DNA of 64,000 nucleotides from Lasiodiplodia sp. COLG20 (taxonomy: Eukaryota; Ascomycota; Dothideomycetes; Botryosphaeriales; Botryosphaeriaceae): the NCBI GenBank assembly GCA_009801085.1, contig VNWV01000012.1:124001-188000 (forward strand), read 5' to 3'. Shown here piece after piece: positions 32,210-44,329 of the stretch. The translations under genes and the position numbers were made by a program. The notes beneath the pieces are model-generated. The model saw nothing but the letters and a program-made list of their open reading frames with translations. It was not told where the DNA came from and did not search any database. Position 1 is the stretch's first letter. The number at the start of each line of letters is the position of its first letter.

Positions 32210-34428
32210 CTACACCTTTACTGCAGTCTCCGTGACTGATTCCAAGTTGTCTTCAGAAGAGGAAGACACAATGGGCCGCCCCGCCGCATCATGCGTAGCA
32301 TCCCATTCAGGGACTTCAGCATCGGGGATCTTCCGGAGTCGGTGGCTTTGAGCTCCGTCATCAAGACGAATGAGTTCTTGCCGCAATTGGTATCCTTTCC
32401 ACTTGGGAAGAAGGAAAGCCCAAAGCCAGTAGTAGCCGGCACAAACGAGAAGACTACACTGATGTTAATCCCCGCAGCCTTACGTAGGACAGGAAGGAGA
32501 ATTGCTTACATTGCAATACCAGTAACGGCGTATGTAGCGTACCAGAAGCTAACATCGCCGTCATATTGACCACCGGCGGGTGGGTACCAGGGCATGATGA
32601 CGAGGTAGAGCTGAACGAGGATATTGAAGATGATGACAACATTCCACGCCTTGAACTCAGGCTCGGGGAGATTGGCCTTGCGTCTGCGCCAACGGACGAT
32701 GTAGATACCGACGGCCATGGCCAAGTCGAACACGGCCTTCGGGAGAACGGCCAGATCATTGACTTTTTTTTCCCTGGTCGTCAGCAACGCTAAACTCACA
32801 ACCAGGTAACATTGCGACGAGAACTTACCGAAAGTAAAAGCATCTCCAGCCGGGACGGCCAAAATCATCAGGGCAGTCAAGGCCCAAATGACAAAATATG
32901 GCCCCAGAGGAGTTCCGAAAGGCTTGGTAGAAACCCAGAAGGTAGTCCAGGGAAGAACACCTTGCCGGCCACACTCTCGAATTCGCCGAGACAGGCCAAT
33001 GATTACCGCAATCATGTTACCGAAAGAGGCCAGAGCAATGAGAAAGTTGAGGCCGCGTACGGCGCCACTGTTTCCGAAGACTGCGGTGAAGAACAGACTG
33101 GCAGCGGTAAGGCCGGAGTTCTCAAGATCCTCCTTGGGGACTGCAATTGTGTCAGTGGTTAAATTTACGATTTGACCTCCCGAGTATTTGAAGCTACTCA
33201 CCAGCAGCGAAGAAGGCGACGTTGGCAAACATGTACAGAACATAAACAGTGGTCAGAGCAACAGTAGCATAGATCTTGAGCGACCGGACGGGGTTCTATC
33301 AGAAGTCAATGTCAGTCCTTTTTCTTTCGTATACGGCGTGACAGCATGTTATACCTTGACTTCGTTGGCAACATTGAAGGCGTTGTTGTAGCCACCGTAT
33401 GAAAAGATGATACGGTAAAGTGCAGTAGTCATGCCATATGCAGAGGCAGTCTTGCTACCGGACCACGCATCGCGGAAGTTGGCCTTTGGATCCTCGACTT
33501 TGGTGTTACCGCCCAACACGACAAACCCGGTGAGGATGACGAAAAGCAGGGTGCAGATCTTGACGACGCCGACGGCATTGGAGAACCGATACGCATACTT
33601 GGTGTTGAACACAAGGGCTGTTTTCCGTTAATTTCTGAAAATTGAAGCAAGGAGCTAATGGTGGTCCTACTCAAAGTAGCAAGGGTGTAGCATGCCAGAG
33701 CAGTTCCCTTGATCTGCCAATTGGTCCCTTCGTGCCCGGAGATGGCGATCAGGTAGTTTGCCATGACTATTGTCCGAATAAGTCTTTGTTTGTAGAAATG
33801 TCGCTTATCAAATCCACTCACCGGTAGCGTTGGCACTTCCGAATGAGAGAATAACGCTCTGGACGGCAAACGTTGTCGGGAAGAGCCACGGGGGACGTGG
33901 GTAGGCTTGTTCGAGGAAGACAACTTCGGAACCGGATCGACTGGGGAAGTAGGCGGTAAATTCGAGGTAGACAGATCCTGATGCCATACATAACTGTGTG
34001 GATACAAATCAGTCACTGTTCTTCTGTCACATCTCTGTATTGGGCATCGAGAACGTACCAAGTAACCAAGCGTCCAGTAAACAAAACTAACTCCAACAGA
34101 GCCGGTTCCGGACAGAATCGAGGAAGCTTGGAGCAGTCAGTGTAGATTCCAGCTTAGCTTGTGTGCAGAACGTACGTGTGGAGTAGATACCAGCGCCAAT
34201 CATCATGGTGATGTTCAGCAAGGTAATCGTGACTGGGCCGACCGAATATCCCAACGGCGAGTTGTTCTCGATAGGCGCACCGGACGCATCCTGGAAGGTA
34301 GGCGGTGCATCGTTACCTCCCTTCTCACCGATGTACTGAGTGTTTCCTTCAGATATTTCCTCCCTTTGACCTTCCAGCACCGTGCCCTGCGCACCGGCGC
34401 CATCGCCAAATGGCTTCCGCCAAGACAT
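32210..34428 (-). CDS. Amino acid permease, high-affinity methionine permease (Mup1)-like
   Basis: Predicted plasma-membrane transporter of the APC superfamily, LAT type, about 560 residues with 12 membrane helices. It begins at ATG 34428 (MSWRKPFGDG). The model has about eight exons. Diagnostic blocks are the first helix VTITLLNITMMIGAGIYST, whose unwound GAG segment binds the substrate backbone, then helix 6-region IIFSYGGYNNAFNVANEVK and FANVAFFAAVPKEDL. The last exon needs the acceptor at AGTGTAG and gives CAGYYWLWAFLLPKWKGYQL plus a hydrophilic tail of about 60 residues ending TETAVKV. Similarity to yeast Mup1-type permeases is by pattern; substrate preference is inferred. The stop is 123 bases from the convergent GST stop. 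Confidence 0.9.
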
Positions 34429-36007
34429 TAGGAAAACAAGTATCAACGCGCAACAAGGCAGGACTGAGAACGGATGCGTCTTGCAGTGAGAGAGGTCAGT
34501 GTTGTTGCTCGAGATGCCGATGCACTCGAGAGAAAAACGAGAAAACAGTTCCCAAAGACTTTATATCAATGCATCATTTTTATGGGTTTCCTGCTTCAAA
34601 CAAGCTCGAATTGGTAACTGTACACGACTTTTAGCTACGTTTGGTTGGCTTTGCCGTTCGCTTAATTTCGGCATCGGAGGTCCCGATGATACAACGGTAC
34701 AGAAGTGGGAGTGTGGGTGGAGGCTAGACAGGGTGTGGCGATCACAACAGACATCCCCGAAATGGCGAAACTGCCCCGTCAAAACACGACCACGCTACAG
34801 CGACAGCGTTTCGATTCGCACGTTCCACGATAGTGAAGCCATTAAGCTGTCCTAAATGAGACTGCTTGCATAAGGGATTAGAAGAAAAATATCACTGTGT
34901 TCAGGCTACGAGTTTCAAGAGCTGTGAATGTTGGAGTATGTCGTTTCGTTTCCACCTCGACCCCATGCTAAGTGCCTGCGCCAACTGCCGCACTCTGCAG
35001 ACAACCATGAATCGCGGTGCTTGAAACACCTCGTCGCGTCTCCAATAACTATTTGATAATTGGTTCATGGGAAAACGAAGCCTGGCCAACCCGGCAAACA
35101 CGGCCTTCAATCCACGGTCTCCGATAAGTCCACTGTGGCAATGCAACCATTACGTACCACAATTATACTAGACAGCTTCATTGTATCGTATCCTGTGACG
35201 TACTGTTGTAAATAAGGGACACTTCTATGCATTCTTTTAAGAATCACACAGTAGCTTGGGTAATCCACTTCTCCGATGCTAGAGCAACTGCCATCAGGTT
35301 TCTGCATCAATATCATCAGTTAAGCTAGGTGCGCACATAATGGTGTGGTGTTCGTGAACTTCTCTCAGGCCTGGACCCTCGTATACCTTCCATATCCTTA
35401 CATTTCTTTTGCGGGCAAATGCCGCATGATGATTTCCCTGCCCGCGGGTTTGCGTCATTCCACGGAAGGTTGCATTTGATTCTTTTCAAGAACTAGTAGC
35501 TCCCTAGGCTACGGAATCTGCCTTGTGCGCGTTGCGTGTAGTGGCTTGTCTTCCCCGCACCTGATCTACACACGGCCCCACAGGCGGATACAGCTTACTG
35601 GACAAGAGTGCGGCATTGCCATCTAGTTGAAGAAATACGCCAATCACGCTCTATGGATTATCAAAAATTCAAGATGATTTCGGAATGGTGGTGGACTATC
35701 GACGTTCGAGGAACAGCTTTACGCTGAATTGTGAAGGAGTGTCTCTGAATGGAGTAGGAACACGCACCGCCAAAGTCTAGGTCTGTTCGTGAGGAAGTAT
35801 TATCCAACAAAATTGATTCAACTCATCTATTTGAGATAATTCCGTTGCAGTGAACCAATTTTAGCTCATTGTTGTCCTTAATGGTGGAATTGACTGAGTA
35901 ATCGCTGCCCCGAATCTTAATGCTAAGCTTTTATAAACAAATGTGCGCGTCGGAAAAGGGCAAACTGGATATCCTTCACTTTTCATCAGAACCGAATAGC
36001 CCGTAGT
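34429..36007. other. Intergenic, no gene seen
   Basis: About 1.6 kb upstream of the permease and downstream of the CLN3-like gene. Only short, motif-free open frames occur, and the region is moderately AT-rich towards 35.7-35.95 kb. I find no repeats or RNA genes. Confidence 0.5.
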
Positions 36008-37549
36008 CTAAATGGGTGGGGGGATCGGATGCGCCGGCATGATCCACAGCATCACCAACCGCTGGACCATGATCGCAAAGCCGCCGCCAAAAAATTCACC
36101 AACCACATTCCCCAGACCGCCGTAGCTTACGGCAAAAGAACGAACTTCTTCCGGCTCGCCCCTTCTGCGGAAGTCGCTGTCGATCTTGTGGTTTGTGTTG
36201 ATGTTGGAGGCGCCGACTATTGCGCCGTGGATGAAGATGAACAGGATCCAGACGCCGTAGTACGTGAAGAAGGGCTCGGTGATCTGAACGAGGCTGAGGA
36301 CGATGATTGTGCATTGCAATGCGGCCCAGACCCAGAGCTTCGGGAGCGGATAGCGGGTGGACAACGTCGAGGATATAAATTGCGCGACGCCGTAGGCCAG
36401 GTCTGGGAAGGAGTTAGCAATTTTTGCAAGAATGTCAAAAGGCTGAAGCTCACGTACAGCTTATTTGGTACTGCAGTTCACCCATCGGCACCTTCTTGAA
36501 GCTGCTCAGGTACATGAACGTCGGCGTAAGACCAAAGAGCGCGACGATACCCAGCAACACGGCAATCATCTGCGGCAGGACGTATCTGGGGAAGAGGACC
36601 TTGAAGAAGAGGCCGAGGCGGGTGCGCTCGGGCCCGAAGCCACTGGTCCTTACTGGTGCCACTCCGGTCACGCCGGCGTTCTTTTCGGGGTCTTGGTCTG
36701 GCGTAGAGCTGCCGGTGGACCTCCGTCTCTTGGACCTCGCGGCGCGACGACCCTCTTCGGCGGCGCGGCGGCCTTCCCTTGGGACGAGGATCCACCACAC
36801 CATGGGAAACAAAGGAGTGGTGCAGAGGCAGACGAGGAGGACGGTTCTCCAATAGCCGTTGTAGGCCTGCATTATTCCGATGTAGAGTACAGGACCGATG
36901 AAAACGGAAGAGCCTGTGGAAGGTGATGTCAGCTCTCTGCGAGGGAAGTCGAGATGGAAATTTTCTTACCTGCACCGGTGCTGAAAGCAGCAGTGGTCCT
37001 TGGGTCAAAGAAGGCAGCTGTCTCATGGAATGCACATGCAGCGAAAAAGTAGACGGTGATTGCCATAGACGTGCCGCTGATCTGGCCCGGCGGGATCCTT
37101 GGCTCACCGAGGGTGGAAAAATAGAAGCTGAGACAGCTGCCGACAAAGATGAGGACAACTCGGAGCCAATGGGGGATGAAGCGGAGAATGGGCGGCGTTG
37201 GAAATACAGTGGCGATTGTTGACAGCGAAACGACTATCATGAAAGCTCCAGTGAATCCGGGGAACATGGAATGTGACGCAGTGAATAGGATGGATGTCGG
37301 AAGAGCCATCTACAAAGGAGGGTTAGGTGGTGCCAAGAAGGAAAGCAAGTGAATACTGACAGTATGCCCAAGAAGGAAGAAAGCAATGATGTCTCTCTTG
37401 AACCAGCTTCCCGAGGTCCGTGGCAGGTGCTCGGCAGAGTCGGTGGGAACTAAAGGCGCGGCAGCGGCGGCCCGAAGGATGTGCTCAGAAGCTTCTCTGT
37501 CTCCCTCGACCACCGAGGTGGCCTGGGGCGCTGCTTGGGACTCGATCAT
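36008..37549 (-). CDS. CLN3/battenin-like membrane protein
   Basis: Predicted ~460-residue multi-pass membrane protein resembling the CLN3 (Btn1) family, whose members sit in lysosomal or vacuolar membranes. Start at ATG 37549 and stop at 36008, with three introns. Family-like points are STGAGSSVFIGPVLYIGIM (CLN3 GTGxxG region), helices around LLVCLCTTPLFPMVWWILV, and the C-terminal IFIHGAIVGASNINTNHKI followed by SFAVSYGGLGNVVGEFFGG, equivalent to the CLN3 GGAAYVNTFYNI and IADTLGI region. A basic and Ser/Pro-rich loop of about 70 residues (RRAAEEGRRAARSKRRR) lies between helices and is much longer than usual. The match is distant; a divergent MFS-fold transporter is the alternative. Confidence 0.72.
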
Positions 37550-40498
37550 TGTGGAAAGATGAGTGTGAGATGGCTTGGAGGTCTTCTGGTGAGCTTCGTC
37601 TCTGGCAAGCTTGACTTTATGTCTGGGCCAGGCACGGCACACGTTCCTTTTGCAAGAGGCTTCATGTTATTGTTAGCCCGCGGCTGTGTCACATTTTAGG
37701 GCCAGCGGATAAGGTGGTGGCACGCGCTCGCTCTCTCCGCCCCGTAACTTGTGTCTTGGCTGCTTGGCAGCTGTTGACCGCAAACGTACCTGCCATTCGG
37801 CAGAATACATGCATGTACTCGGACCGCATGTTTGTGTACTATTACGTGAGCTAATCCTCATTGAACTTACGTTCAACGACGATCTGGGCTGGCCTATCAT
37901 CACATGCTACCAAGGACGTCCTAACAGCTGCAGGTACACAGAGCTACACCAATGGATCCATCCTCCCAGTCCTTCGAAGGGCCATTCGAACTCTGAGGAC
38001 TGCGGCCAATGACTGACTGCCGAGCATTTCCCAACGTATCGGATCCCCCCATGATCGCCCCGATGTTTCACGGGTGGGCTGAAACTGGTCGGGCTGACAA
38101 AGGAGCCGACTCGGCCCCTCTCCCGGTTCAACAGCTCGGAAGCTGAACTGCTGCACAATGTCAACACTCGGGCCAAGGTATCCAGCTTGTTGGCTACCTA
38201 CATGCCGTACAATATCTTGTCGCGGCACAGTCGCGACGGTGTGGTGGCATTGCAGCTCAGCTCTCCGCATGACTACCACTAGTCGCTTAGTCGACATTCA
38301 CACTTTTGCTGCAAATGTAGCCTGCAATCAGAACCGGCGGTGTTGATACCTGGACACTGTGCAGCCTCAAGGTTGGAGCCTGGTATTCAGCTTCTGAATC
38401 TCACCTCACTTTCTGCCGTAAGAGCAAGCTATTTCTGGCGCCCGAATCGGAGCCCTGCCACGTTTTTTTAGGTGTGTGGTACAAGAGTTCCACAGGTGGC
38501 GGCGACGATCTGACCAACCGCCTGCTGTACAACAGTCAGTGTTGACTGGCTTGGTTTGAAACCCCGACCACGTAGCCGACGGCCATCGCCGTTGTTGCAA
38601 GGCAGAGCCCGGTCATATTTCTTGGCAAAATGCTGTTCTCGAAGATCGAGTGCCCAACAGCCTGGAAGAACAAGAAGTCTCAGTTGTCTTTGGACAGCCA
38701 TTCAACCCTGATCCCAGCGGTCCGAGCCGCACGAAACCCCGCATCTCACGTCAGACCACCCACCGCTTTGCGCGCTATTCTCCGAATTTCCTGGTGCGCG
38801 GCGATCATCTGGCCAAGCGAGGCAAATGCGCAGGCCCCAGTCCTGATGGCGAGTAGTTTGCAGCTTTCGTGGCTGGACACGGCTGAAGCGCTGGCTGCTG
38901 TTCCGCTGTGGCGCTGCCGCCCGCATAAGTGCCATGCAGATCAACCGTAGTCTCAGACCATAAACTTGATGCTAAAAATCTTAAACGTCTCGTAACATCT
39001 CTAAATAGGTCCTGCGCTACTGCTACTCTATTTGTAGGATAGTTTGAGGAAGAAGTCTGGTAGCCTTGTGGAGAAGCCTTGCCTTCCGCTTCTTGTTTCA
39101 CCTTTCTCAACTACTTCACAGCCTAGGAAAGCGCCCTCCTTACTTGCTTAGCTTCTTCGGCCCGTCCTTCAGCTCCTCTCTTGTAATTCGTGCTGCAGTC
39201 AGCAGTCTCGGGCATCCGCTTCTGCCTGCTGATTTTCTGCTGCGACCTCAGCAGCTTTAGCATCTACTTCAGCCCTTCATGTGGCGTGAGCAGCAGCAAT
39301 AACCTCATCTCGAGCTTTCTACTATTCGCGTTAGGCAATAAGAAGATCACTCGCTTTGGGAAATTTGTCCCCTCCGACCTTTTCTTCACTTGAGCCCCTC
39401 TCATGGCCGCACCCTCAGCAACATTTTGCTTGCTTGGGCTTGAACCATGAGAGGCTCTTCAATATTCTTGACTTTCCGGATTGTTCCGTTGTTCGAGTGA
39501 TAGCATATTTCTCTGCCAGAAGAGCAAATGAGTTGATACAGCCATGCTGCTGTATCTTGTGTGCACGTGGGTATGAGTGGTAATCGTTTTCATTGGCCCG
39601 TTTGTTTCCAAGCCTTTGTTGCTTAGTCAATCCCGTGGTGGCTGTTTTCGATTCAGCTTTAGGCAATCGTACGGGTGGCCCTCATCTGCGCCATCCGAAA
39701 GCCATGTCTCGGCTTTCGCTCATACTATCCAGCACAGTAGGCAAAGGGGACGTATCAATGATAAGGTTAATGGAAAATTTCAAGCCCTCGATCCTGTCTT
39801 TTATATAGCCCTTCTTGAGTATCATCAATGTAGCCTCTTTTTCTCATTGATATCTTGCCAACCTTCAAGCTTAGATCCTCAACTCTGCACAGAGTTGAAC
39901 CCATATCGGCAATGAGATATGGTTTTCCTAGATGAATACATCATTCCAAGAGGTCTCGGATACCGAGTCAGTACAGATGTCGGAACAAGCATGAAACGGG
40001 ACACACAATGCCGTTCATGTGTTTCCCGAAGAGGGCTGTGCTAACTTCAGCCACTGCAAGCACTGCGGGAAAAAGAAAAGCTGCTTTGCAGATCGACTGC
40101 AGAATGCAAGAACCTGGCAAGGAATTCCCTGCAAACGCATGCACCCTGCCCATCTCCCTCCCGAAAGAGAGCTTATTAAGCATTGGCGAATGGTGCTGAG
40201 TGGTGGCATAGCGGGACTCTCCCCCACAGCCCTTGTTCTCGAGACGCACTTTCCGCGTCTTCCGCAGCGACCGTCAGCCTTGCGATAACTGGGGCACCAA
40301 TTACTGCTTGCTGCTCTGCAGTCCCCTTGCAAGATCAAGCACGTGCCAAAGCCCTGCTCGGCGCCACGTACCTTAAGCTAATGCAATGCAACTCGTCACC
40401 CAGCAGACTAAATCGTACATTCCAAATCGGCGCCATTGATGGGACCTGTATGATCATCAGGGCACACTGCATAAGCATAACCCGTCCGGATAATCACT
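37550..40498. other. Long intergenic region, possible decayed coding stretch
   Basis: About 2.9 kb between the CLN3-like and HET genes. No intact gene is visible. On the minus strand around 39,150-39,330 a frame rich in Ala/Glu/Gln is interrupted by several stops (see findings), which may be the remains of a mobile-element or repeat-protein gene. Otherwise I see nothing. Confidence 0.45.
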
Positions 40499-42730
40499 TT
40501 AAACCAACACAATCGGCGCACACGACGAGGCCTCCTGATCCATCTCCTCGTCCTCCTCCTCCATCACCTCCCCATCCATCACCCCATGCACGTAGCACTC
40601 CCCCACCAGCCGAAACCTCCTCTCCTCCGGCCCGCCGTCGGCCTCCTCCCTCACAACAAAAGGCACATGACACCCCACCAACACGCACACCCGATCCCCC
40701 TGCCGCGCCTGTCTCGGCACGAGCCCGAGATACCCTTTCTCCGTCACGCACAGCCGCCTGTTCCTTACGGCCCGCCGCAGCGCGTGCCGCACCTCCTGAT
40801 ACGTTTTCCCCGGCGCTCGCGTCCGGAGATTGGCTAGCTCTAGCTTCCCCTTTCCTTTCGGCCGCCTCTGCCGTGCCGAGTACGTTTGGTCGGGGAAAGT
40901 GGGCTGCTGCTGCTCCGTGCCGCCCGTCGTCTCGTCGAGGAGCAGGCTGAATATTTCGGCGAACGCGGGCGGGCTGTTCTGGATGCCGGCGCCATCGGCG
41001 CCGGCGACGAGGGTTTGCCAGAAGGCGGAGAAGAGGGTGCATCCGCTTGGATAGGGGTAGCACTGCTGGGCGAGCTCGATCCAGGGGAGGAAGTGCGCGT
41101 TTGCGGTCTGCGGGTCGTCGGCGTCGCAGAAGAGGTCGGGGTTCGTGCAGACGTCGCTGACGATCGCGATGGCGTCGAAGAGTTTGCCGGGGACGATGAG
41201 CTCGCGGTCGCCGCCGGGGCCGCTGCTGGTGGAGAAGGAGGCTTTTGTGTTGATGCCGCCGGCGTGGTAGATGGCGCCGGAGCTGGTGGAGAAGCCGAGC
41301 GGGCTGGTTTGTTGGCTCTGGCTCCAGTCTGGAACCCACGAGGGGAGGCCTGCGCGAGAGGACTCGTCGTGGTCGACACAGCAGAGGTTTGGGAGGAGGT
41401 GTTCGGTGTCCGCTCGAAGGTAGGTGAGCGTGGCGGCGTGGTACACATCTACCATGGTGTTGCTGGGGTCGTAGTTGACTTCGATGCCAGGGGCGTGGCA
41501 TATGCCGAGAAGGCCGTAGATCTTGTCTCGAGGATCGGAGGCTTGGGTGTTGCGGGTGCGTGCTAGGACGCTGAAGAGGGAGAGGGAAACGCTTCTCCAG
41601 GATTGATGGTAGTGCACCCGCTCTTCGCTCAGCACGTGCACGGCTTCCCATCCTGTCGTTTGCCCGTCTGGTGCGGCTGTCCCGTGCTCGCTCTGAAGCC
41701 AGTCCGCGAGCTCGCTCTGTATGAGATTGGCAAAGCCGTTGGTAAGCTCTTCCCAGATGACCGTCGTGCTGCCGCACATGACCCACAGGTTGTCCGAAAG
41801 TATGCATTCTTGGACGATCCAGAGCCGATTGAACCATGCTCGGTTTGACAGGTCCCAAAGATGTTTCCAGAGGGGATCTTGTGGGCTGGGTAGTAGTAGC
41901 CTCTCGAAATCTTCGGGCGCCGGAGTATCAACCGTCAGCTGGAAGGCGGTGCCAATGAACTTGAGCAGCTCAACGGCATTGTCTGATCCTTCGCTGGCTT
42001 CACCGAGCCACACAACCGTATTGATGGCGTATCTGTAGATCTTTGACATGAGGGGAATCTGCAGCTCTTTTTCTCTCTGGTTGTTCTGGTCGATGCAGAT
42101 CTGATCAATCCACATGTTTATCGAGTGATCGCTTTGCCGAAAATGCCGAAGTGCTATGTCCAGCGAATGTGTAATCCTGAGCTCGAAGCCGTCGCATTCG
42201 ATAAAACAATCCGTGTCGGGATTGGGGTCACCCCATGTGTAGCTCAGCGCGGTATACCAAATAGGTTGCGTCAGGTCCTCCATGGAAAGCGCATGTCTTG
42301 TGCGGAAGTAGCGTTGATCATATGGCCTTGAATCCGACTCGACATCGAACTCGAACTCGACCGAGCAGTGGTGCAGAGTGCCCTGCAGCTGGTCGTCGAA
42401 ATCGCCCGGAAGGAGTTCCAATACCCGTATCTCGTGGCGATCCGTGATGGGTCTGTAAGGACTTTCCAGCGAATTCTCAAAATCAGCCGCATTGCGCTCA
42501 ATTTGATTGTTCTTCGCCTCCGCCCAGTGGGAGACATCGTCCAGTGGAAATAATCTGTCAACATCGTGTGGATGAATATTGGCTGCATCGGCAGTGATTC
42601 CGTCTGAGCGAGCAAATTCGAATGTAGAGGACTCAAAATCTGCCAAGTTTTCGTATGCTCTCATAATGTTGGTGTCCCATAGACTTGACTCCTTCATCTT
42701 TCCTCGATTTTCCCACCATGATGGCTCCAT
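40499..42730 (-). CDS. HET-domain protein (heterokaryon incompatibility type)
   Basis: Predicted 743-residue single-exon protein with a heterokaryon-incompatibility (HET) domain, a fungal death-inducing module of the TIR-like fold. After a ~110-residue N-terminal region come the HET blocks: IRVLELLPG, IWYTALSYTWGDP, LRITHSLDIALRHFR, then NMWIDQICIDQNNQREKELQIPLMSKIY split over the classical position, and TVVWLGEASE. Later WLFNRLWIVQE-like and DPRDKIYGLLGI blocks complete the usual architecture. The C-terminal ~250 residues show no second domain I recognise, apart from a Gly/Gln-rich loop and GDRVCVLVGCHVPFVVR, a block often seen at HET protein ends. Such genes are usually polymorphic between strains. 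Confidence 0.93.
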   Translation of the reverse strand: MEPSWWENRGKMKESSLWDTNIMRAYENLADFESSTFEFARSDGITADAANIHPHDVDRLFPLDDVSHWAEAKNNQIERNAADFENSLESPYRPITDRHEIRVLELLPGDFDDQLQGTLHHCSVEFEFDVESDSRPYDQRYFRTRHALSMEDLTQPIWYTALSYTWGDPNPDTDCFIECDGFELRITHSLDIALRHFRQSDHSINMWIDQICIDQNNQREKELQIPLMSKIYRYAINTVVWLGEASEGSDNAVELLKFIGTAFQLTVDTPAPEDFERLLLPSPQDPLWKHLWDLSNRAWFNRLWIVQECILSDNLWVMCGSTTVIWEELTNGFANLIQSELADWLQSEHGTAAPDGQTTGWEAVHVLSEERVHYHQSWRSVSLSLFSVLARTRNTQASDPRDKIYGLLGICHAPGIEVNYDPSNTMVDVYHAATLTYLRADTEHLLPNLCCVDHDESSRAGLPSWVPDWSQSQQTSPLGFSTSSGAIYHAGGINTKASFSTSSGPGGDRELIVPGKLFDAIAIVSDVCTNPDLFCDADDPQTANAHFLPWIELAQQCYPYPSGCTLFSAFWQTLVAGADGAGIQNSPPAFAEIFSLLLDETTGGTEQQQPTFPDQTYSARQRRPKGKGKLELANLRTRAPGKTYQEVRHALRRAVRNRRLCVTEKGYLGLVPRQARQGDRVCVLVGCHVPFVVREEADGGPEERRFRLVGECYVHGVMDGEVMEEEDEEMDQEASSCAPIVLV

Positions 42731-44329
42731 ATTGGCAAGACTCGTGCGTGAAAGTGAAAATCAAAAGATGCACTGTGGAACAGAAAGGCAACGCTTTGGG
42801 TTTTATCTGACAGACGCTTTTGGGTGGGGGCTGTTTCAGTTAGCCGACGCTTCAGCCTAGTCGTGTTATTGCTCGCACTACAGGCCCCACAAAGGACAAA
42901 TAGACACCGCATCCAAGCTTCAACATTCCAATGGGCTGGAAATTCAATTATTTGCAGACGGTGCACATGTAGGTTGTTCTTACCGAGCTTGCAGCATCCT
43001 CATCGCTGCGAGAGACCCGTCATTCGCGGATAAACTCTGTATCCTTCGAAAATACATGCCGATTACTCTTCGGCTTTTTTTTTTTCAAAAAAAAAAAAGA
43101 AGGCGAGAATGGATCTATCTGACGGAGTCAGGCACGATGACTGGGAGTGGAACCGTTGAACACGAGGTGGGCGACATAGTGTTCGGCATGTGAAGCGGAT
43201 CATCACTAAAGGGAGTCATGCTGGGTTTCAGGCTCCAGCACAGGACATGTGTAGGTATAGCATGCATCACACATCCTGTGCCTCTATAAACTCGAGCCGA
43301 AGAGTACACGTTAAGCAGAGATACTCAACGAATTTGCCGCTTATCATGACTTATGTTAGCTGTTCGACCTTCAAACCGTAGGTCCCTTTGTGGGCCATGA
43401 ATCATGGTCATACATATTCCAAGACTCTCAGCACCGCCAAGTAGTTAGCTCAATTGGGTAATCCAGAAGTGTTTTAGCGTAAGTCCACTGCTCATATAAC
43501 GCAAGCATTATAGAAAGAGTCACACATTGAGTTCAAATAAGGAATTGCTCAATCGCGTCATCGTGAGGCAAAAAAAATATTGAAAAGTCACGAGTTATCG
43601 ATACTGTTCTCTACAAAATTTTGAACGAAATAAGTTGTTATTACGAAGTGCGCTGCCTTCACTATTTCCACGTTGCATCCGTATCAACAGCGAAGTTGTC
43701 ATTATCTGTTTTTTCCTTTCTTCAAAACCCCGCTACTCAGATAACCTACGTGTATCCTGTCCGCCCAATTCACTCGCTCTTCTTCGTGACGGAACCATAC
43801 AAATTAGCATGCAAATAGGACTGGATGGCCCAATCTATTTGGTGTATTGCAGCAATATTGTAGAGCTTGAGTTCCTTTTGCTGTAGCTGGCAGTATCGTG
43901 TATAGCGAGATACAAGGACAAAAGGCACCGACGAAAACCAATCAGCGTACCCCATCCAACAGATGTTGGAGAAATAAGGACGGAGGCAATGGTGTCCATG
44001 AAGGCCGATCGGACATACTAATTGGGGACTTGCCTATGACCGAAAGGGTAAGTGCCTTGAGACCGTACCGAGGGCGGCGCCGGTTCGTCCGTCTCGGAAC
44101 AGGCCAGTGTTTTGTCCTCGGCCAACTGACAAAGCGCCCCACCAGCGGGACCATGATTAGTTGGGAGGTCCGTGATTGAGCATCCCTGAGAGTAGAGCAG
44201 AAGGGGAAAGAGCCTCTTTGCATTATAAATACCGTAGCCGTTACACTCTCTTCCAGTCCAAACGGATTTCTCAACCCTCCTCTGACTGCCTTTCCTCCGG
44301 GACAATTGAAAGAGTAATACCAGCCAAAC
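42731..44329. other. Intergenic, no gene seen
   Basis: About 1.6 kb between the HET gene and the small membrane protein, which point away from each other. Near 43,075-43,100 a run of T followed by a run of A forms a simple hairpin. Otherwise moderately AT-rich with short meaningless frames. Confidence 0.5.

Noticed and set aside
40494..41858. 454-residue Arg/Pro-rich open frame on the minus strand
   Set aside because: Out-of-frame shadow of the HET gene in a GC-rich stretch. The HET frame carries all recognisable motifs.
43070..43102. T-run followed by A-run hairpin considered as a terminator or foldback element
   Set aside because: A simple homopolymer pair of a few tens of bases without conserved arms or flanks; low complexity explains it.
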